Shown here: positions 43,123 through 52,400 of the stretch, in pieces
Layout: each line of letters starts with the position of its first letter
How positions within the stretch are numbered: the stretch's first letter is position 1
NCBI RefSeq assembly: GCF_000420165.1
Contig: NZ_ATUK01000016.1
Coordinates: 62,001 to 126,000, forward strand
Origin: Thioalkalivibrio sp. AKL19
Lineage (GTDB): Bacteria > Pseudomonadota > Gammaproteobacteria > Ectothiorhodospirales > Ectothiorhodospiraceae
Length of the DNA stretch: 64,000 nucleotides
Direction of reading: 5' to 3'
The notes under the pieces: model-generated
Database searches by the model: none
Told to the model about the DNA's origin: nothing
What the model saw: only the letters and a program-made list of their open reading frames with translations
Position numbers and translations under genes: made by a program

Positions 43123-45678
43123 ATGGGTCATCGTTCCCCTGTCGATGCCTCTGAGGCGTTGCGCATTGTCGGTATCGGGGCGTCCGCCGGGGGGCTGGTC
43201 GCGCTGGAGGAGTTCCTGCACCGGATACCGGCCGATGGCGGTATGGCGTGTATCGTGGTGCAGCACCTTGATCCCACGCAAAAGGGTCTGCTGCCCGAGC
43301 TGTTGCAACGGGTCACCGACATGCCGGTGTGCGCGGCGGAACAGGGCATGCGCATCGAGCCGGGTCACGTGTATGTGATTCCGCCGAACACGGAACTAAC
43401 GCTGGTCGGTACCACGCTGCATCTGGCGGAACCCGCCGAGCCGCGGGGCATGCGTTTGCCGGTCAATATCCTGTTCTCGTCCCTCGCCAGTGGTCAGGGC
43501 GAACGGGCCATCGGGGTGGTGCTCTCCGGCATGGGTTCGGACGGTACGGCGGGGCTGCAGGCCATCAAGGCCGTAGGCGGCCTGACGGCGGTGCAGGACC
43601 CCGAATCGGCCCAGTTCGATTCCATGCCCAGAAGCGCGATCAAGGCGGGCTGTGCCGATATCGTGGCAACGCCGAGCGAGCTGCCGGGACGGATCCTGGC
43701 CGTCATGGCACACCCGAGCGAGACGGGCGCCGGTTCCGATGAAACGCCACCACCGGAGGCCGCCTCGCCTCTGGAACGGATCGTGACCCTGTTGCAACAA
43801 CGTATCCGCCATGACTTTTCGCTGTACAAGCCGAGCACGTTGAAGCGGCGGGCGGAGCGGCGCATGGCCATCCATGGCCTCGCCTCACTGGAGCAATACG
43901 CGGAGTTTGTTGAACACAATTCGCAGGAGGGCGAATTGCTGTTCAAGGAGCTGCTGATCGGCGTGACCAGCTTCTTTCGCGATGCCGCAACCTGGGAGTA
44001 TCTGGCCGGGACCGCGCTGCCCGAGCTCCTGGAACGGCGCAAGGGGGAAGACAAGCTGCGGGCCTGGGTGATTGGCTGTTCGACTGGCGAGGAGGCCTAT
44101 TCGCTGGCCATGGTGTTCACGGAGGTCATGGAGCGGGCCCCGGACCCGCATGGCGTCACGCTTCAGATCTTCGCATCGGATTTGAGCCCGGATGGCATTG
44201 CGACGGCGCGCAGAGGCCAGTATCCGCTGTCGATCGCGGACGATGTGTCGCCGGAGCGGCTGGCCCGCTTCTTTACCGCGCACGAACGCTACTATCAGAT
44301 CAACCAGGACATCCGGGACATGGTGCTGTTCGCGCAGCATGACGTGATCCTGGATCCGCCCTTCACCAAGCTCGACCTGATTGCCTGCCGCAACCTGCTG
44401 ATCTATTTCGGGCCGGTGCTGCAGCGGAGGCTGCTGCCCCTGTTCCATTACATCCTGCGCCCGGGGGGCGTGCTGTTTCTGGGGACTTCCGAGACCGTCG
44501 GGCAATTCAACCATCTTTTCACCCCGATCGAGTCGCGCCTGCGGTTCTACCAGCGCCAGGATCACGCCCCCATGGGCGGGCGTGATTTCCTCCTGCGTGC
44601 GTTCCCGCCGCTGTCCGGCCCGAACAAGGAGCATCCCGTGTCTTCCACCGAGGTTTCTTCGCGACCCACCGATGAGCTACAGGCGGCGGCCGACCAGGTC
44701 CTGCTCCAGGTGTACGCGCCCGCCGCGGTCGTGCTCAACGGCGACGGGGATATCGTGTACATCAGCGGCCACACCGGAAAATACCTCGAGCCGGCGGCCG
44801 GAAAGGCCAACTGGAATATCTTCGCGATGGCCCGCGAAGGCCTGGGCGGCCCCCTGGCCAGTGCGCTGAAGAAGGCCGCCACGGGCGATCGGCCCGTGCA
44901 CCTGCACAGCCTGGAGGTGCCCACGCACGCTGGGGTGCAGCGTGTCGACGTGACCGTGCACGCCTTTCATGACCCATCCCCCTTGCGCGGCATGACCATG
45001 GTCATATTCCGCGATCTGGCACCCAGTAGCGCCGGACACGGGGGGCGCAGTCCCAAGGGCAAGGGCGGCAGGCCGGCAGCGCATGCGGCCGAGCTGCAGC
45101 AGTACCGGGCCGAGATCGAGTCCTTGCGCGAGGAGGCCCGCACATCCCGGCAAGAGTCGCAGGCGGCCAACGAGGAACTGCAATCGGCCAACGAGGAACT
45201 GCAATCGACCAACGAGGAGCTCAACAGCTCCAAGGAAGAGATGCAGTCCATGAACGAGGAACTGCAGACGATCAATGCCGAGCTGCAGGCCAAGCTGGAC
45301 GATCTCGCGCTCGCGCAGAGTGACATGCAGAACGTGCTCAACAGTATCGAGATCGCCATCCTGTTCCTGGATCAGAACCTGGATGTACGGCGTTATACCG
45401 ATCAGGCGGCCAAGATTTTTCGTCTTCGGGAAAGCGATGTCGGCCGGCCACTCAGCGATCTCACCACCAGCCTGGAATACCCGGAGTTGCAGGAGGACGC
45501 ACGCCACACCCTGCGCACCCTGGCCTCCACGGAGAAACAGGTCACCACCGACGACAGCCGCTGGTTCACGGTGCGCATCATGCCCTATCGGCGGGTGGAC
45601 AACGTGATCGACGGGGTCGTGATCACCATGGTCGATATCACCGAGACCAAGCGGCTGGAAGCCGCGCTACGCGATTGA
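43123..45678 (+). CDS. CheB-CheR-PAS fusion protein
   Basis: 851 residues. Residues 1-200 are a CheB methylesterase domain with Ser (GIGASAGGLVALEEF), His (VVQHLDPTQKGLL) and Asp (VLSGMGSDGTAGLQA) of its triad but no receiver domain. Residues 220-490 are a CheR methyltransferase (STLKRRAERRMAIHGL, SAM site GCSTGEEAYSLAMVF, DLIACRNLLIYFGPVLQ). A PAS-like part follows (530-650). A strict coiled coil comes next (680-730, repeated NEELQSxNEELQ), and then a last PAS domain ending VVITMVDITETKRLEAAL. Such fusions exist in many proteobacteria. They may set receptor methylation in sensory pathways outside classic chemotaxis. A hairpin follows the stop. Confidence 0.9.
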   Translation: MGHRSPVDASEALRIVGIGASAGGLVALEEFLHRIPADGGMACIVVQHLDPTQKGLLPELLQRVTDMPVCAAEQGMRIEPGHVYVIPPNTELTLVGTTLHLAEPAEPRGMRLPVNILFSSLASGQGERAIGVVLSGMGSDGTAGLQAIKAVGGLTAVQDPESAQFDSMPRSAIKAGCADIVATPSELPGRILAVMAHPSETGAGSDETPPPEAASPLERIVTLLQQRIRHDFSLYKPSTLKRRAERRMAIHGLASLEQYAEFVEHNSQEGELLFKELLIGVTSFFRDAATWEYLAGTALPELLERRKGEDKLRAWVIGCSTGEEAYSLAMVFTEVMERAPDPHGVTLQIFASDLSPDGIATARRGQYPLSIADDVSPERLARFFTAHERYYQINQDIRDMVLFAQHDVILDPPFTKLDLIACRNLLIYFGPVLQRRLLPLFHYILRPGGVLFLGTSETVGQFNHLFTPIESRLRFYQRQDHAPMGGRDFLLRAFPPLSGPNKEHPVSSTEVSSRPTDELQAAADQVLLQVYAPAAVVLNGDGDIVYISGHTGKYLEPAAGKANWNIFAMAREGLGGPLASALKKAATGDRPVHLHSLEVPTHAGVQRVDVTVHAFHDPSPLRGMTMVIFRDLAPSSAGHGGRSPKGKGGRPAAHAAELQQYRAEIESLREEARTSRQESQAANEELQSANEELQSTNEELNSSKEEMQSMNEELQTINAELQAKLDDLALAQSDMQNVLNSIEIAILFLDQNLDVRRYTDQAAKIFRLRESDVGRPLSDLTTSLEYPELQEDARHTLRTLASTEKQVTTDDSRWFTVRIMPYRRVDNVIDGVVITMVDITETKRLEAALRD

Positions 45679-45688
45679 AACGCAAGCC

Positions 45689-45720
45689 ATGAAGGCCCGC
45701 CCAGATGGGCGGGCCTTCAT
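45689..45720 (+). terminator. Hairpin after the CheB-CheR gene
   Basis: A 14-bp perfect stem (ATGAAGGCCCGCCC and its complement) with a 4-base loop, 11 bases after the stop. No T-run follows, so it may also serve the convergent BON gene or act by Rho. Confidence 0.6.
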
Positions 45721-45811
45721 GGGGCATGGACGAGTGGAGGCGGGTTACCGCGATCACGGTCTCGGCGGTAGCCGCGCGTGCACATCGCGGCCGACCTGTC
45801 GCGTCCGGTCG

Positions 45812-46126
45812 CTATTTGAGCTGCATGTCGTTGTCGACTGACCTTACGCCCTCGACGCCGCGTGCAATCTCGACGGCCTTGTTGATGTCCTCCTGGGAAC
45901 TGACGAAGCCGCTCAACTGCACCCGCCCCTCGTAGGTCTCGACGCTGACTTCGAAGCCGCTCAGGGACGGCTCGTTGAACAACGCCGTCTTCACCTTGGT
46001 GGTGATCACGCTGTCGTCGATGTACTCGCCGGCAGTCTGTCTTTCACCCGATCCAGCGCAACCCGCGAGGAGCAGGGCCAGCAAGAGGGTCAGGAAGATC
46101 GGGGGCAGATATCGCAACTGTCTCAT
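45812..46126 (-). CDS. BON-domain lipoprotein
   Basis: 104 residues. The lipoprotein signal ends in LLLAGCAG (Cys22 lipidated). One BON domain follows: EYIDDSVITTKVKTALFNEP, VETYEGRVQLSGFVSSQEDI and VEGVRSVDNDMQLK. BON domains bind membranes and are found in OsmY-type osmotic-stress proteins. The protein should sit in the periplasm or outer membrane. Strong match in size and motifs. Confidence 0.88.
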   Translation of the reverse strand: MRQLRYLPPIFLTLLLALLLAGCAGSGERQTAGEYIDDSVITTKVKTALFNEPSLSGFEVSVETYEGRVQLSGFVSSQEDINKAVEIARGVEGVRSVDNDMQLK

Positions 46127-46238
46127 TTCTTGTACTCCAGATGGGTATGGACCCAGTCACCATGGACTGTCTCGGTCAGGAGCCGCCCTGGGTTCGGGGT
46201 GTCGGTGGTTGCGTGTCCGTGGGCAGGAACGACTGGAT

Positions 46239-46397
46239 CTATATCCGGCCGGTGAGTAGCAGGATGAGAAGGATGATCAGTACGACTCCGATCACCCCGC
46301 CCGGGGCATAGCCCCAGTTCCGGCTGTGCGGCCACGTGGGGATCACGCCGATTAACAGAAGGACAAGGACGATGAGCAGGATGGTTCCCAGTGACAT
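46239..46397 (-). CDS. DUF3309 small membrane protein
   Basis: 52 residues: MSLGTILLIVLVLLLIGVIP, then TWPHSRNWGYAPGGVIGVVL and a second membrane helix ending LLTGRI. The TWPHSRxWGYxPxG turn between two helices is diagnostic of DUF3309. GGAGGG is 7 bases before the ATG. The function is unknown; such genes are common in stress-induced groups with BON and CsbD proteins, as here. Confidence 0.85.
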   Translation of the reverse strand: MSLGTILLIVLVLLLIGVIPTWPHSRNWGYAPGGVIGVVLIILLILLLTGRI

Positions 46398-46788
46398 GGC
46401 GTTTCCCTCCGGGTAACGGGCCTTTGCGGCCGGGTATTCGTGACTAGCACTGTCGGAAAGTCTGGCTCGCGGGCGCGCCAGCGTCTGTACGATGCCGCAC
46501 AGATCGCGTCCCGCCGCGGCTTCCGGCGTTGTCCGGCAGGGGATTGAATGCGGGTTCTCCGGGGTGATCGACGGAGATGTTTGGGGGCGACATTCGCACG
46601 CCCGTTTGTTCGGCGGCGCACAGAGTCACCACGGGTGGGATGGCAATCTGCTCCTGTACCGTGGTCCGGACCGCGGATCGACACGGTCCGGGGAGCAGGC
46701 CGTCGGCCTTCTGTCGGGGAGAACCCGGACGAGAGGGTGGCGAGCGCGCTCCCCGGAACTCGCATCCCGTCCGGAGACAGGAGAGATC
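46398..46788. other. Gene-free 391-base region
   Basis: Lies between the divergent DUF3309 gene and the small gene at 46789. No credible coding sequence, hairpin terminator or promoter stands out. Confidence 0.4.
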
Positions 46789-46974
46789 ATGAGCGCCAAC
46801 GAGTTCGGAGACGCCGCGGGGGATGACGCCGACCGCATGGGCCCCCGCGCAAACGGGCCACCTGACCCTGTCTTTTCCAGGGCGGCCCTTGCCAGAATCT
46901 GGGCCGGGCAGCACCGCCTGCGAGAGAGACTGCGCAACGCCGGTACGGCGAGCGGCGATCGCCGCAACGGCTAG
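46789..46974 (+). CDS. Small protein of unknown function, ended by element A3
   Basis: 61 residues: MSANEFGDAAGDDADRMGPR, then RAALARIWAGQHRLRERLRN in a basic helix. GGAGAG lies 3-4 bases before the ATG, a little close. The TAG stop is part of the CTAG that begins palindromic element A3, so the original reading frame may have continued and been cut by the insertion. Not recognised. Confidence 0.5.
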   Translation: MSANEFGDAAGDDADRMGPRANGPPDPVFSRAALARIWAGQHRLRERLRNAGTASGDRRNG

Positions 46975-47273
46975 GGAAACACTGATCAATGTACGCACTC
47001 GCGTTGGTACCCCAGGTTTTCCGAGACAAGCCGTGTCGTGCAGCGGGTAGTGGTTCTACCCGCAAGCGGCGCAACGCAGGATCGGGGAACCTGGGGTACC
47101 AACCCCACAAACCATTCAATGCAGGGGCTCGGCCGCCCGTGCTTATCAAAAACGGGCGCGCGCACGGCGTTGCGGCTCCCTTGTGCAGAATGACTGCAGG
47201 GCGGTCACCGCGCCTTGTTCGCACGCAAAAGCGACTCGAGCGCGAGCGTGTACATTGATCAGTGTTTCCCTAG
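46971..47273. repeat. Palindromic element A, copy 3
   Basis: 303 bases with CTAG at both ends. Outer arms: CTAGGGAAACACTGATCAAT then GTAC on both sides, continuing with small differences to about 33 bases. Inner arm: GTTGGTACCCCAGGTT with the exact complement 70 bases on, enclosing GCGGGTAG-TGGTT-CTACCCGC. A further stem GCCCGT/ACGGGC surrounds GCTTATCAAAA. It lies between a small plus-strand gene, whose stop it supplies, and the end of the minus-strand GGDEF-EAL gene. Confidence 0.92.
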
Positions 47274-47366
47274 GGAAAGGGCTGCCTTAAACGTGTGCTC
47301 GCCGCGCTGTGTCAGCGAGCAAGAAGCGGGACGAAGCAGCGAGCGCGTCGAGCGGCTCGCTTCACT

Positions 47367-49238
47367 CTAAAGGCACGGCCTCGCGTCGCGCAGGAACCGC
47401 TGGAAATCGGCGGGCGACAATGGCGCGCCAAACAGGAAACCCTGAAAGGTGTCGCAGTTCTGGTCGGCAAGGAAGCGACGCTGTGCTTCCGTCTCCACGC
47501 CCTCCGCGACGATCGTCAGACCGAGGCTTCCGGCCAGATTGATAATCGCCGAAACCAGGATCGCGTCGGTCTCGGGCTGTCCGATTTTCGCCACCAGTGA
47601 CTGATCGATCTTGATCTCCTGCAGTCGTAGCCGGGTCAGGCGGGACAGGGATGACCACCCGCGTCCGAAGTCATCCACGGACAGGCGAACACCCAGGTCC
47701 TGCAGTTCTTGCGCCCGGGACAAGGTCTCTTCATTGCAATCCAGAGTGGCGCCTTCGGTGAGCTCCAGCGTCAGCTGCTCCGGATTGGTGTGATAGGAAT
47801 CCAGCGCGCGGCGGACGTGCTCGACGAAATCCGACTGCTGGAACTCCAGCGCGCTGATATTGACCGCCAGGGTGAGGTTGCGGGTCGCGGGATCCTGCGA
47901 CCAGGCGGCGAGCTGGGCGCATGCGATGTCCAGCACCCAGCGCCCGATGGGCAGGATCAGACCGGTCTGTCCGGCGATTCCGAGGAAGTCGCGGGGCGCC
48001 ATCAATCCGTGTTTCGGATGTCGCCAGCGCAGGAGGGATTCGGCCCCGACCAGGCGTCCTTCTCCATTGAATCGGGGCTGGTAGTGCAGTTCCATCTGGC
48101 CGTCGCGCAGGGCGTTGCCCAGTGCATCTTCCAGCCGGCCCCGCGCATCCAGCACGGCCTGCATGGATGGGTCGAAAAAGATTACCCGGTTGCGCCCGGC
48201 CGATTTCGCCTTGTACAGCGCCAGATCGGCATGCTGGAGCAATTCGGCCTCGGTCTCGCCCGGGCCGAACAGGCGCACGCCGATGCTGGTGGTGCAGTGG
48301 AACGAGAACCCGCCCAGGTCGGCGGGCTCGGCAATGCTTTGGCGCAGCTTTTCGCCGATGCTCTGGGCGAGCAGGGCTGCGCTGTCCCGGGTCGAGCCGA
48401 GGCTGTCCAGGAGCACCACGAACTCGTCGCCCCCCATGCGCGCCACGGTATCGACTTCGCGCAGCGCGGCACGCAGGCGCCGTCCCACTTCGGCAAGCAG
48501 TCGGTCGCCGGCGTCATGGCCCCGGGTATCGTTGAGCACCTTGAAATCGTCGAGGTCGAGGAACACGATCGCGCCGTAGAGGCCCTTGCGCTCGGATGCC
48601 GCCAGCGTCTGGGCGAGGCGGTCCAGCAGGAGACGGCGGTTGGGAAGGCCGGTCAGGGCATCGAAGTACGCCAGGCGGTGGATCTCCGCCGCGGCTTCGG
48701 CGCGTTCGGTGATGTCGAAGAACGCGATCCGCATGGTGGGCCCCGTGTTGGATGGGGCCAGGGCGACGCATTGAAGTTGGGCCGGGAACTGCTTGCCCTC
48801 CACGTCCTGGAGCAGAAGCTCGTGCTCCCGGGGTTCACCCAGATGGGTCGTCCAGACCGCCGAGACTTGTTCCTGCCATCGCTCGCGGTCGCAGGGTGCG
48901 ATGAACTGGTCGAAGGAATAGTCCCGCAGCTGTTCGGGGGACAGGCCCAGGAGCTGACTGGCGAGTTGATTGGCCTGCGTCAATTGGCCATCGCCCGCAA
49001 TGATGGCGTAGGCCACCGGGGCCGACTCGAACAGATCGACATAGCGGTTCCGTGACTCCTCCAGTTCGTTCTGTGCCTGGCGCAGGGCATCGTTCTGCAT
49101 CTCCAGTTCCAGCTGGTGGACCTGGAGTTCATGCAGGATGGCCTGGGAGGATTCGGGGGACTCCTCGGACGTGGCCTCGTCGAGGCGGGCCTCCGCCGCG
49201 AGCCGCAAGGCACTCCTCGTCTCGTGCTTATGCGCCAT
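47367..49238 (-). CDS. PAS-GGDEF-EAL cyclic-di-GMP enzyme
   Basis: 623 residues, no membrane segment. The N-terminal coiled coil (ILHELQVHQLELEMQNDALR) and PAS domain (YVDLFESAPVAYAIIAGDGQ) precede a GGDEF domain with intact ARMGGDEFVVLL and an inhibitory RxxD site (REVD) five residues before it. The EAL domain has ESL instead of EAL (GAESLLRWRHP) and DDFGRGWSSL in the loop normally DDFGTGYSSL, but keeps the metal ligands (N in VNIS, E in ELTE, DD, K in IKIDQS, EGVE). Both activities are therefore possible. ATG at 49238 after AGGGAC. Confidence 0.9.
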   Translation of the reverse strand: MAHKHETRSALRLAAEARLDEATSEESPESSQAILHELQVHQLELEMQNDALRQAQNELEESRNRYVDLFESAPVAYAIIAGDGQLTQANQLASQLLGLSPEQLRDYSFDQFIAPCDRERWQEQVSAVWTTHLGEPREHELLLQDVEGKQFPAQLQCVALAPSNTGPTMRIAFFDITERAEAAAEIHRLAYFDALTGLPNRRLLLDRLAQTLAASERKGLYGAIVFLDLDDFKVLNDTRGHDAGDRLLAEVGRRLRAALREVDTVARMGGDEFVVLLDSLGSTRDSAALLAQSIGEKLRQSIAEPADLGGFSFHCTTSIGVRLFGPGETEAELLQHADLALYKAKSAGRNRVIFFDPSMQAVLDARGRLEDALGNALRDGQMELHYQPRFNGEGRLVGAESLLRWRHPKHGLMAPRDFLGIAGQTGLILPIGRWVLDIACAQLAAWSQDPATRNLTLAVNISALEFQQSDFVEHVRRALDSYHTNPEQLTLELTEGATLDCNEETLSRAQELQDLGVRLSVDDFGRGWSSLSRLTRLRLQEIKIDQSLVAKIGQPETDAILVSAIINLAGSLGLTIVAEGVETEAQRRFLADQNCDTFQGFLFGAPLSPADFQRFLRDARPCL

Positions 49239-49469
49239 GCTGTTGTCCCTGTTGTGTTCCAGGCCTGAAGCCCTTTGTGTTCGCATGCATGCACCACCGT
49301 ATCGAATCGCGTATTCGGCTCGGCCGGGCGCATGATGCTGGCAGGGTCATACCAACACCACGCCGGGTCGAGCGCCTATGCATCACCCTGTCACCGGCAC
49401 CCCGGGGGGTCTGTGCGGTACCGTACACGCCACCGTTGCTCGCTCCGATGCTGGCGCGGCCGGGCGCGA

Positions 49470-52400
49470 TCACGTCTTTGAAACGAGATGGAGTTCGACA
49501 TGATGCTCCTGGTGGTCGTCCACCAATGGGATGCGTGAATCCGGGCACTCGGCACCGTCCACCGTCATGCGGGTCGCCTGACCTTCGCGTTCCGCGGTCG
49601 GCCGGATGGTGATGTGGTAGACCGTCTCGCGGTAGCGATAGTGGATGCGGTAGGCGTCCCAGTCCGCGGGGACGCAGGGCGCGATGCGCAGATGGTCGGC
49701 TTCCAGGTGCAGGCCCAGCAGGGTCTCGACCGACAGCCGGTACATCCAGCCGGCCGCCCCGGTGTACCAGGTCCAGCCGCCGCGGCCGGTGTGCGGTGGG
49801 GCGCCGTAGATATCCGCGCACATCACGTAGGGCTCGACCCGGTAGCGTTCGATGGCCTCCGGGGTACTGCCCTGGTGAATGGGATTGAGCATGGCGAAGA
49901 ACTCCCAGGCGCGTTCCGTGTCGCCCATCCTGGCGAACGCCATCGTGGTCCAGATGGCGGCATGGGTGTACTGGCCGCCGTTTTCGCGCACACCGGGTAT
50001 ATAGCCCTTGATGTACCCCGGTTCCAGGTCGGAATGGTCGAAGGGCGGGTCGAGCAGCTGGATGATCCGCGCGTCGCGTCGCACCAGGCGCGTGTCCACC
50101 GCCGCCATGGCCTGGCGGGCGCGCAGCGGGTCGCCAGCCCCGGAGAGGATCGCCCAGCTCTGGCTGATCGAATCGATCTGGCATTCCTCGTTGCTGGACG
50201 AACCCAGCGGAGTCCCATTGTCGAACCAGGCGCGCCGGTACCAGGCACCATCCCAGGCTTCGGCTTCGATGTTGTCGCGAAGTGCTTCGCCCTGCGCGGT
50301 GCACAACTCGGCAAAGTCCGCGTCGCCGTACTTGCGCGCGAGGTCGGCGAATCGCTCGAGATTCTCGAACAGGAACCACGCGAGCCATACGCTCTCGCCC
50401 TTGCCCTCGTTGCCGACCAGATTCATGCTGTCGTTCCAGTCGCCGCAACCCATCAGCGGCAGGTGGTGCGCGCCGAAACGCAGTCCGTGCCGGAGGGCGC
50501 GCACGCAGTGTTCATAGAGGCTGGCCGATTCCGACGAGGTCTGCGGCTGGTCGTAGTAGGCCTCCTCGTCCGCATGGAGTTCGCGGCCTTCCAGGAACGC
50601 GATGGACTCGTCGAGAACGCCGGTGTCCCCGGTGGCTGCCACGTAACGACAGGCGGCATAGGGCAGCCACAGGTAGTCGTCGGAGAACCGGGTGCGCACG
50701 CCCTGGCCGTAGGGCGGGTGCCACCAGTGCTGCACGTCGCCCTGCGGGAACTGGCGTCCGGCACAGCGAAGCAGCTGTTCGCGGGCCAGCCAGGGCGTGG
50801 CATGGACGAGCGCCATGGTGTCCTGCAACTGATCCCGGAACCCGTAGGCACCGCCGGACTGGTAATAGCCGCTGCGGCCCCACAGCCGGCACGATATCGT
50901 CTGATATACCAGCCAGCCGTTGGCCAGCACGTTCAGGGCGGGGTCGGGCGTGTCCACATGCACCGCGCCCAGCGTGTGATTCCAGTATTCCCAGACCGCT
51001 TCGAGTGCGTGGCGCGCGCCGGCGCGGCCGCCGAATCGCTGGATGTACTGGCGCGCCTCGTCGGCGTTGGCGGCCGCACCGAACACGAACACGATCTCTT
51101 GTTCCTCTCCTGCAGCCAGTTCGATCCGGGTCTGGAGCGCGGCGCACGGGTCGAGGCCGGGCCCGGTCTTGCCGGACAGCCGCTTACGGCGCATCGCCTC
51201 CGGGCTGGCCAGCGAGCGGTTGCGGCCAATGAATTCGTTGCGACTCCCGCTGATCCAGCGCTCGCGTCCGCCAACATGGGCAAACACCACCCGGTTGGCG
51301 CATTCGCGGCCGTAGGCATTGCGGGCCAGCAGCGCCCCGGTTTGCGCATCGGCTTCGGTGACGATGTGCATCATGTTCGCGTGCCGCCACTCGCCGAGCA
51401 CCAGTTCCCAGTACCCGGTCAGCGACAGGCTGCGTGGCCGCTGCGATGTGTTGCTCAGTTTGACCCGCACGATCTTCACCGGAGCGTCCATGGCGACGTA
51501 GGTATGCAGCTCCGAGGCGATCTCCGATTCGGCGTGCTCGAACACGCTGTAGCCAAACCCGTGCCGGCATACGTAGCCGGATTGGCCGCGGGCGGGCAGC
51601 GGCGTGGGTGACCAGAATATCCCGGTCTCCTCGTCGCGGATGTAGAAGGCCTCGCCGCTGGCGTCGGAGAGCGGATCGTTGTGCCAGGTGGTGAGGCGGA
51701 ACTCGTGCGCGTTCTCGACCCAGGTGTAGGCACTGCCGCTCTCGCTGACGACCGTGCCAATGTGGGGGCTGGCGATGACGTTGACCCACGGCGCCGGGGT
51801 CGTCTGGCCGGGCTCCAGGGTGACCACGTATTCATGCCCGTCGGGGGTGAAGCCGCCCAGCCCGTTGCTGAATACCCGCTCGCGTGACGCCAGCGGATGA
51901 ACCGCCTCGGGGCTGGCGGGCTTGGCGGGTTCCAGGAGGTCGGAGGCACGCGTTGCAGTCACGCGCCGGTCCACCGATCGGCCCGGCTTCGAGCGGCGCC
52001 GATCCACCGATCGTCCCTTGTTCGAGACCCGCCGATCCAGCGACTTGGCCGACAGCCTCCGGTCCATCTCTTCGCTCAGGGTCTTGGCCGTGTCGCTGAA
52101 GACGATCCGCGCCACCGTCTGCAGCAGGACCCGTTCGTCCTCGGTCAGTTCTTCGGCACGCCGTACGAAGACGCCGCCGGGGTGGTCGACGACCTGCGCC
52201 TCGGGGCCGGCGTGGATCAGCCCCATGATTTGATCCTGGAGCAGGGCGCGGTAGCCGGAGAAGTCCTCGTTCACGATCACCAGGTCCGCGGCCAGGCCCT
52301 TCAGACGCCAGTAGGTGTGGGCCTGCAGGATCTGTCTGACCAGGCCGATGCGATCCAGGTTGCGGATGTGCAACAGGACAATGGGCAGGTCCCCCGAGAT

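Noticed and set aside
46492-46974. A 160-codon gene spanning the region before element A3
   Set aside because: Only the part from 46789 has a ribosome-binding site; the upstream part has no convincing coding character.
51960-52070. A CRISPR array
   Set aside because: The 33-base units are directly adjacent, in frame and without unique spacers, inside a coding gene. No other CRISPR-like array was seen.
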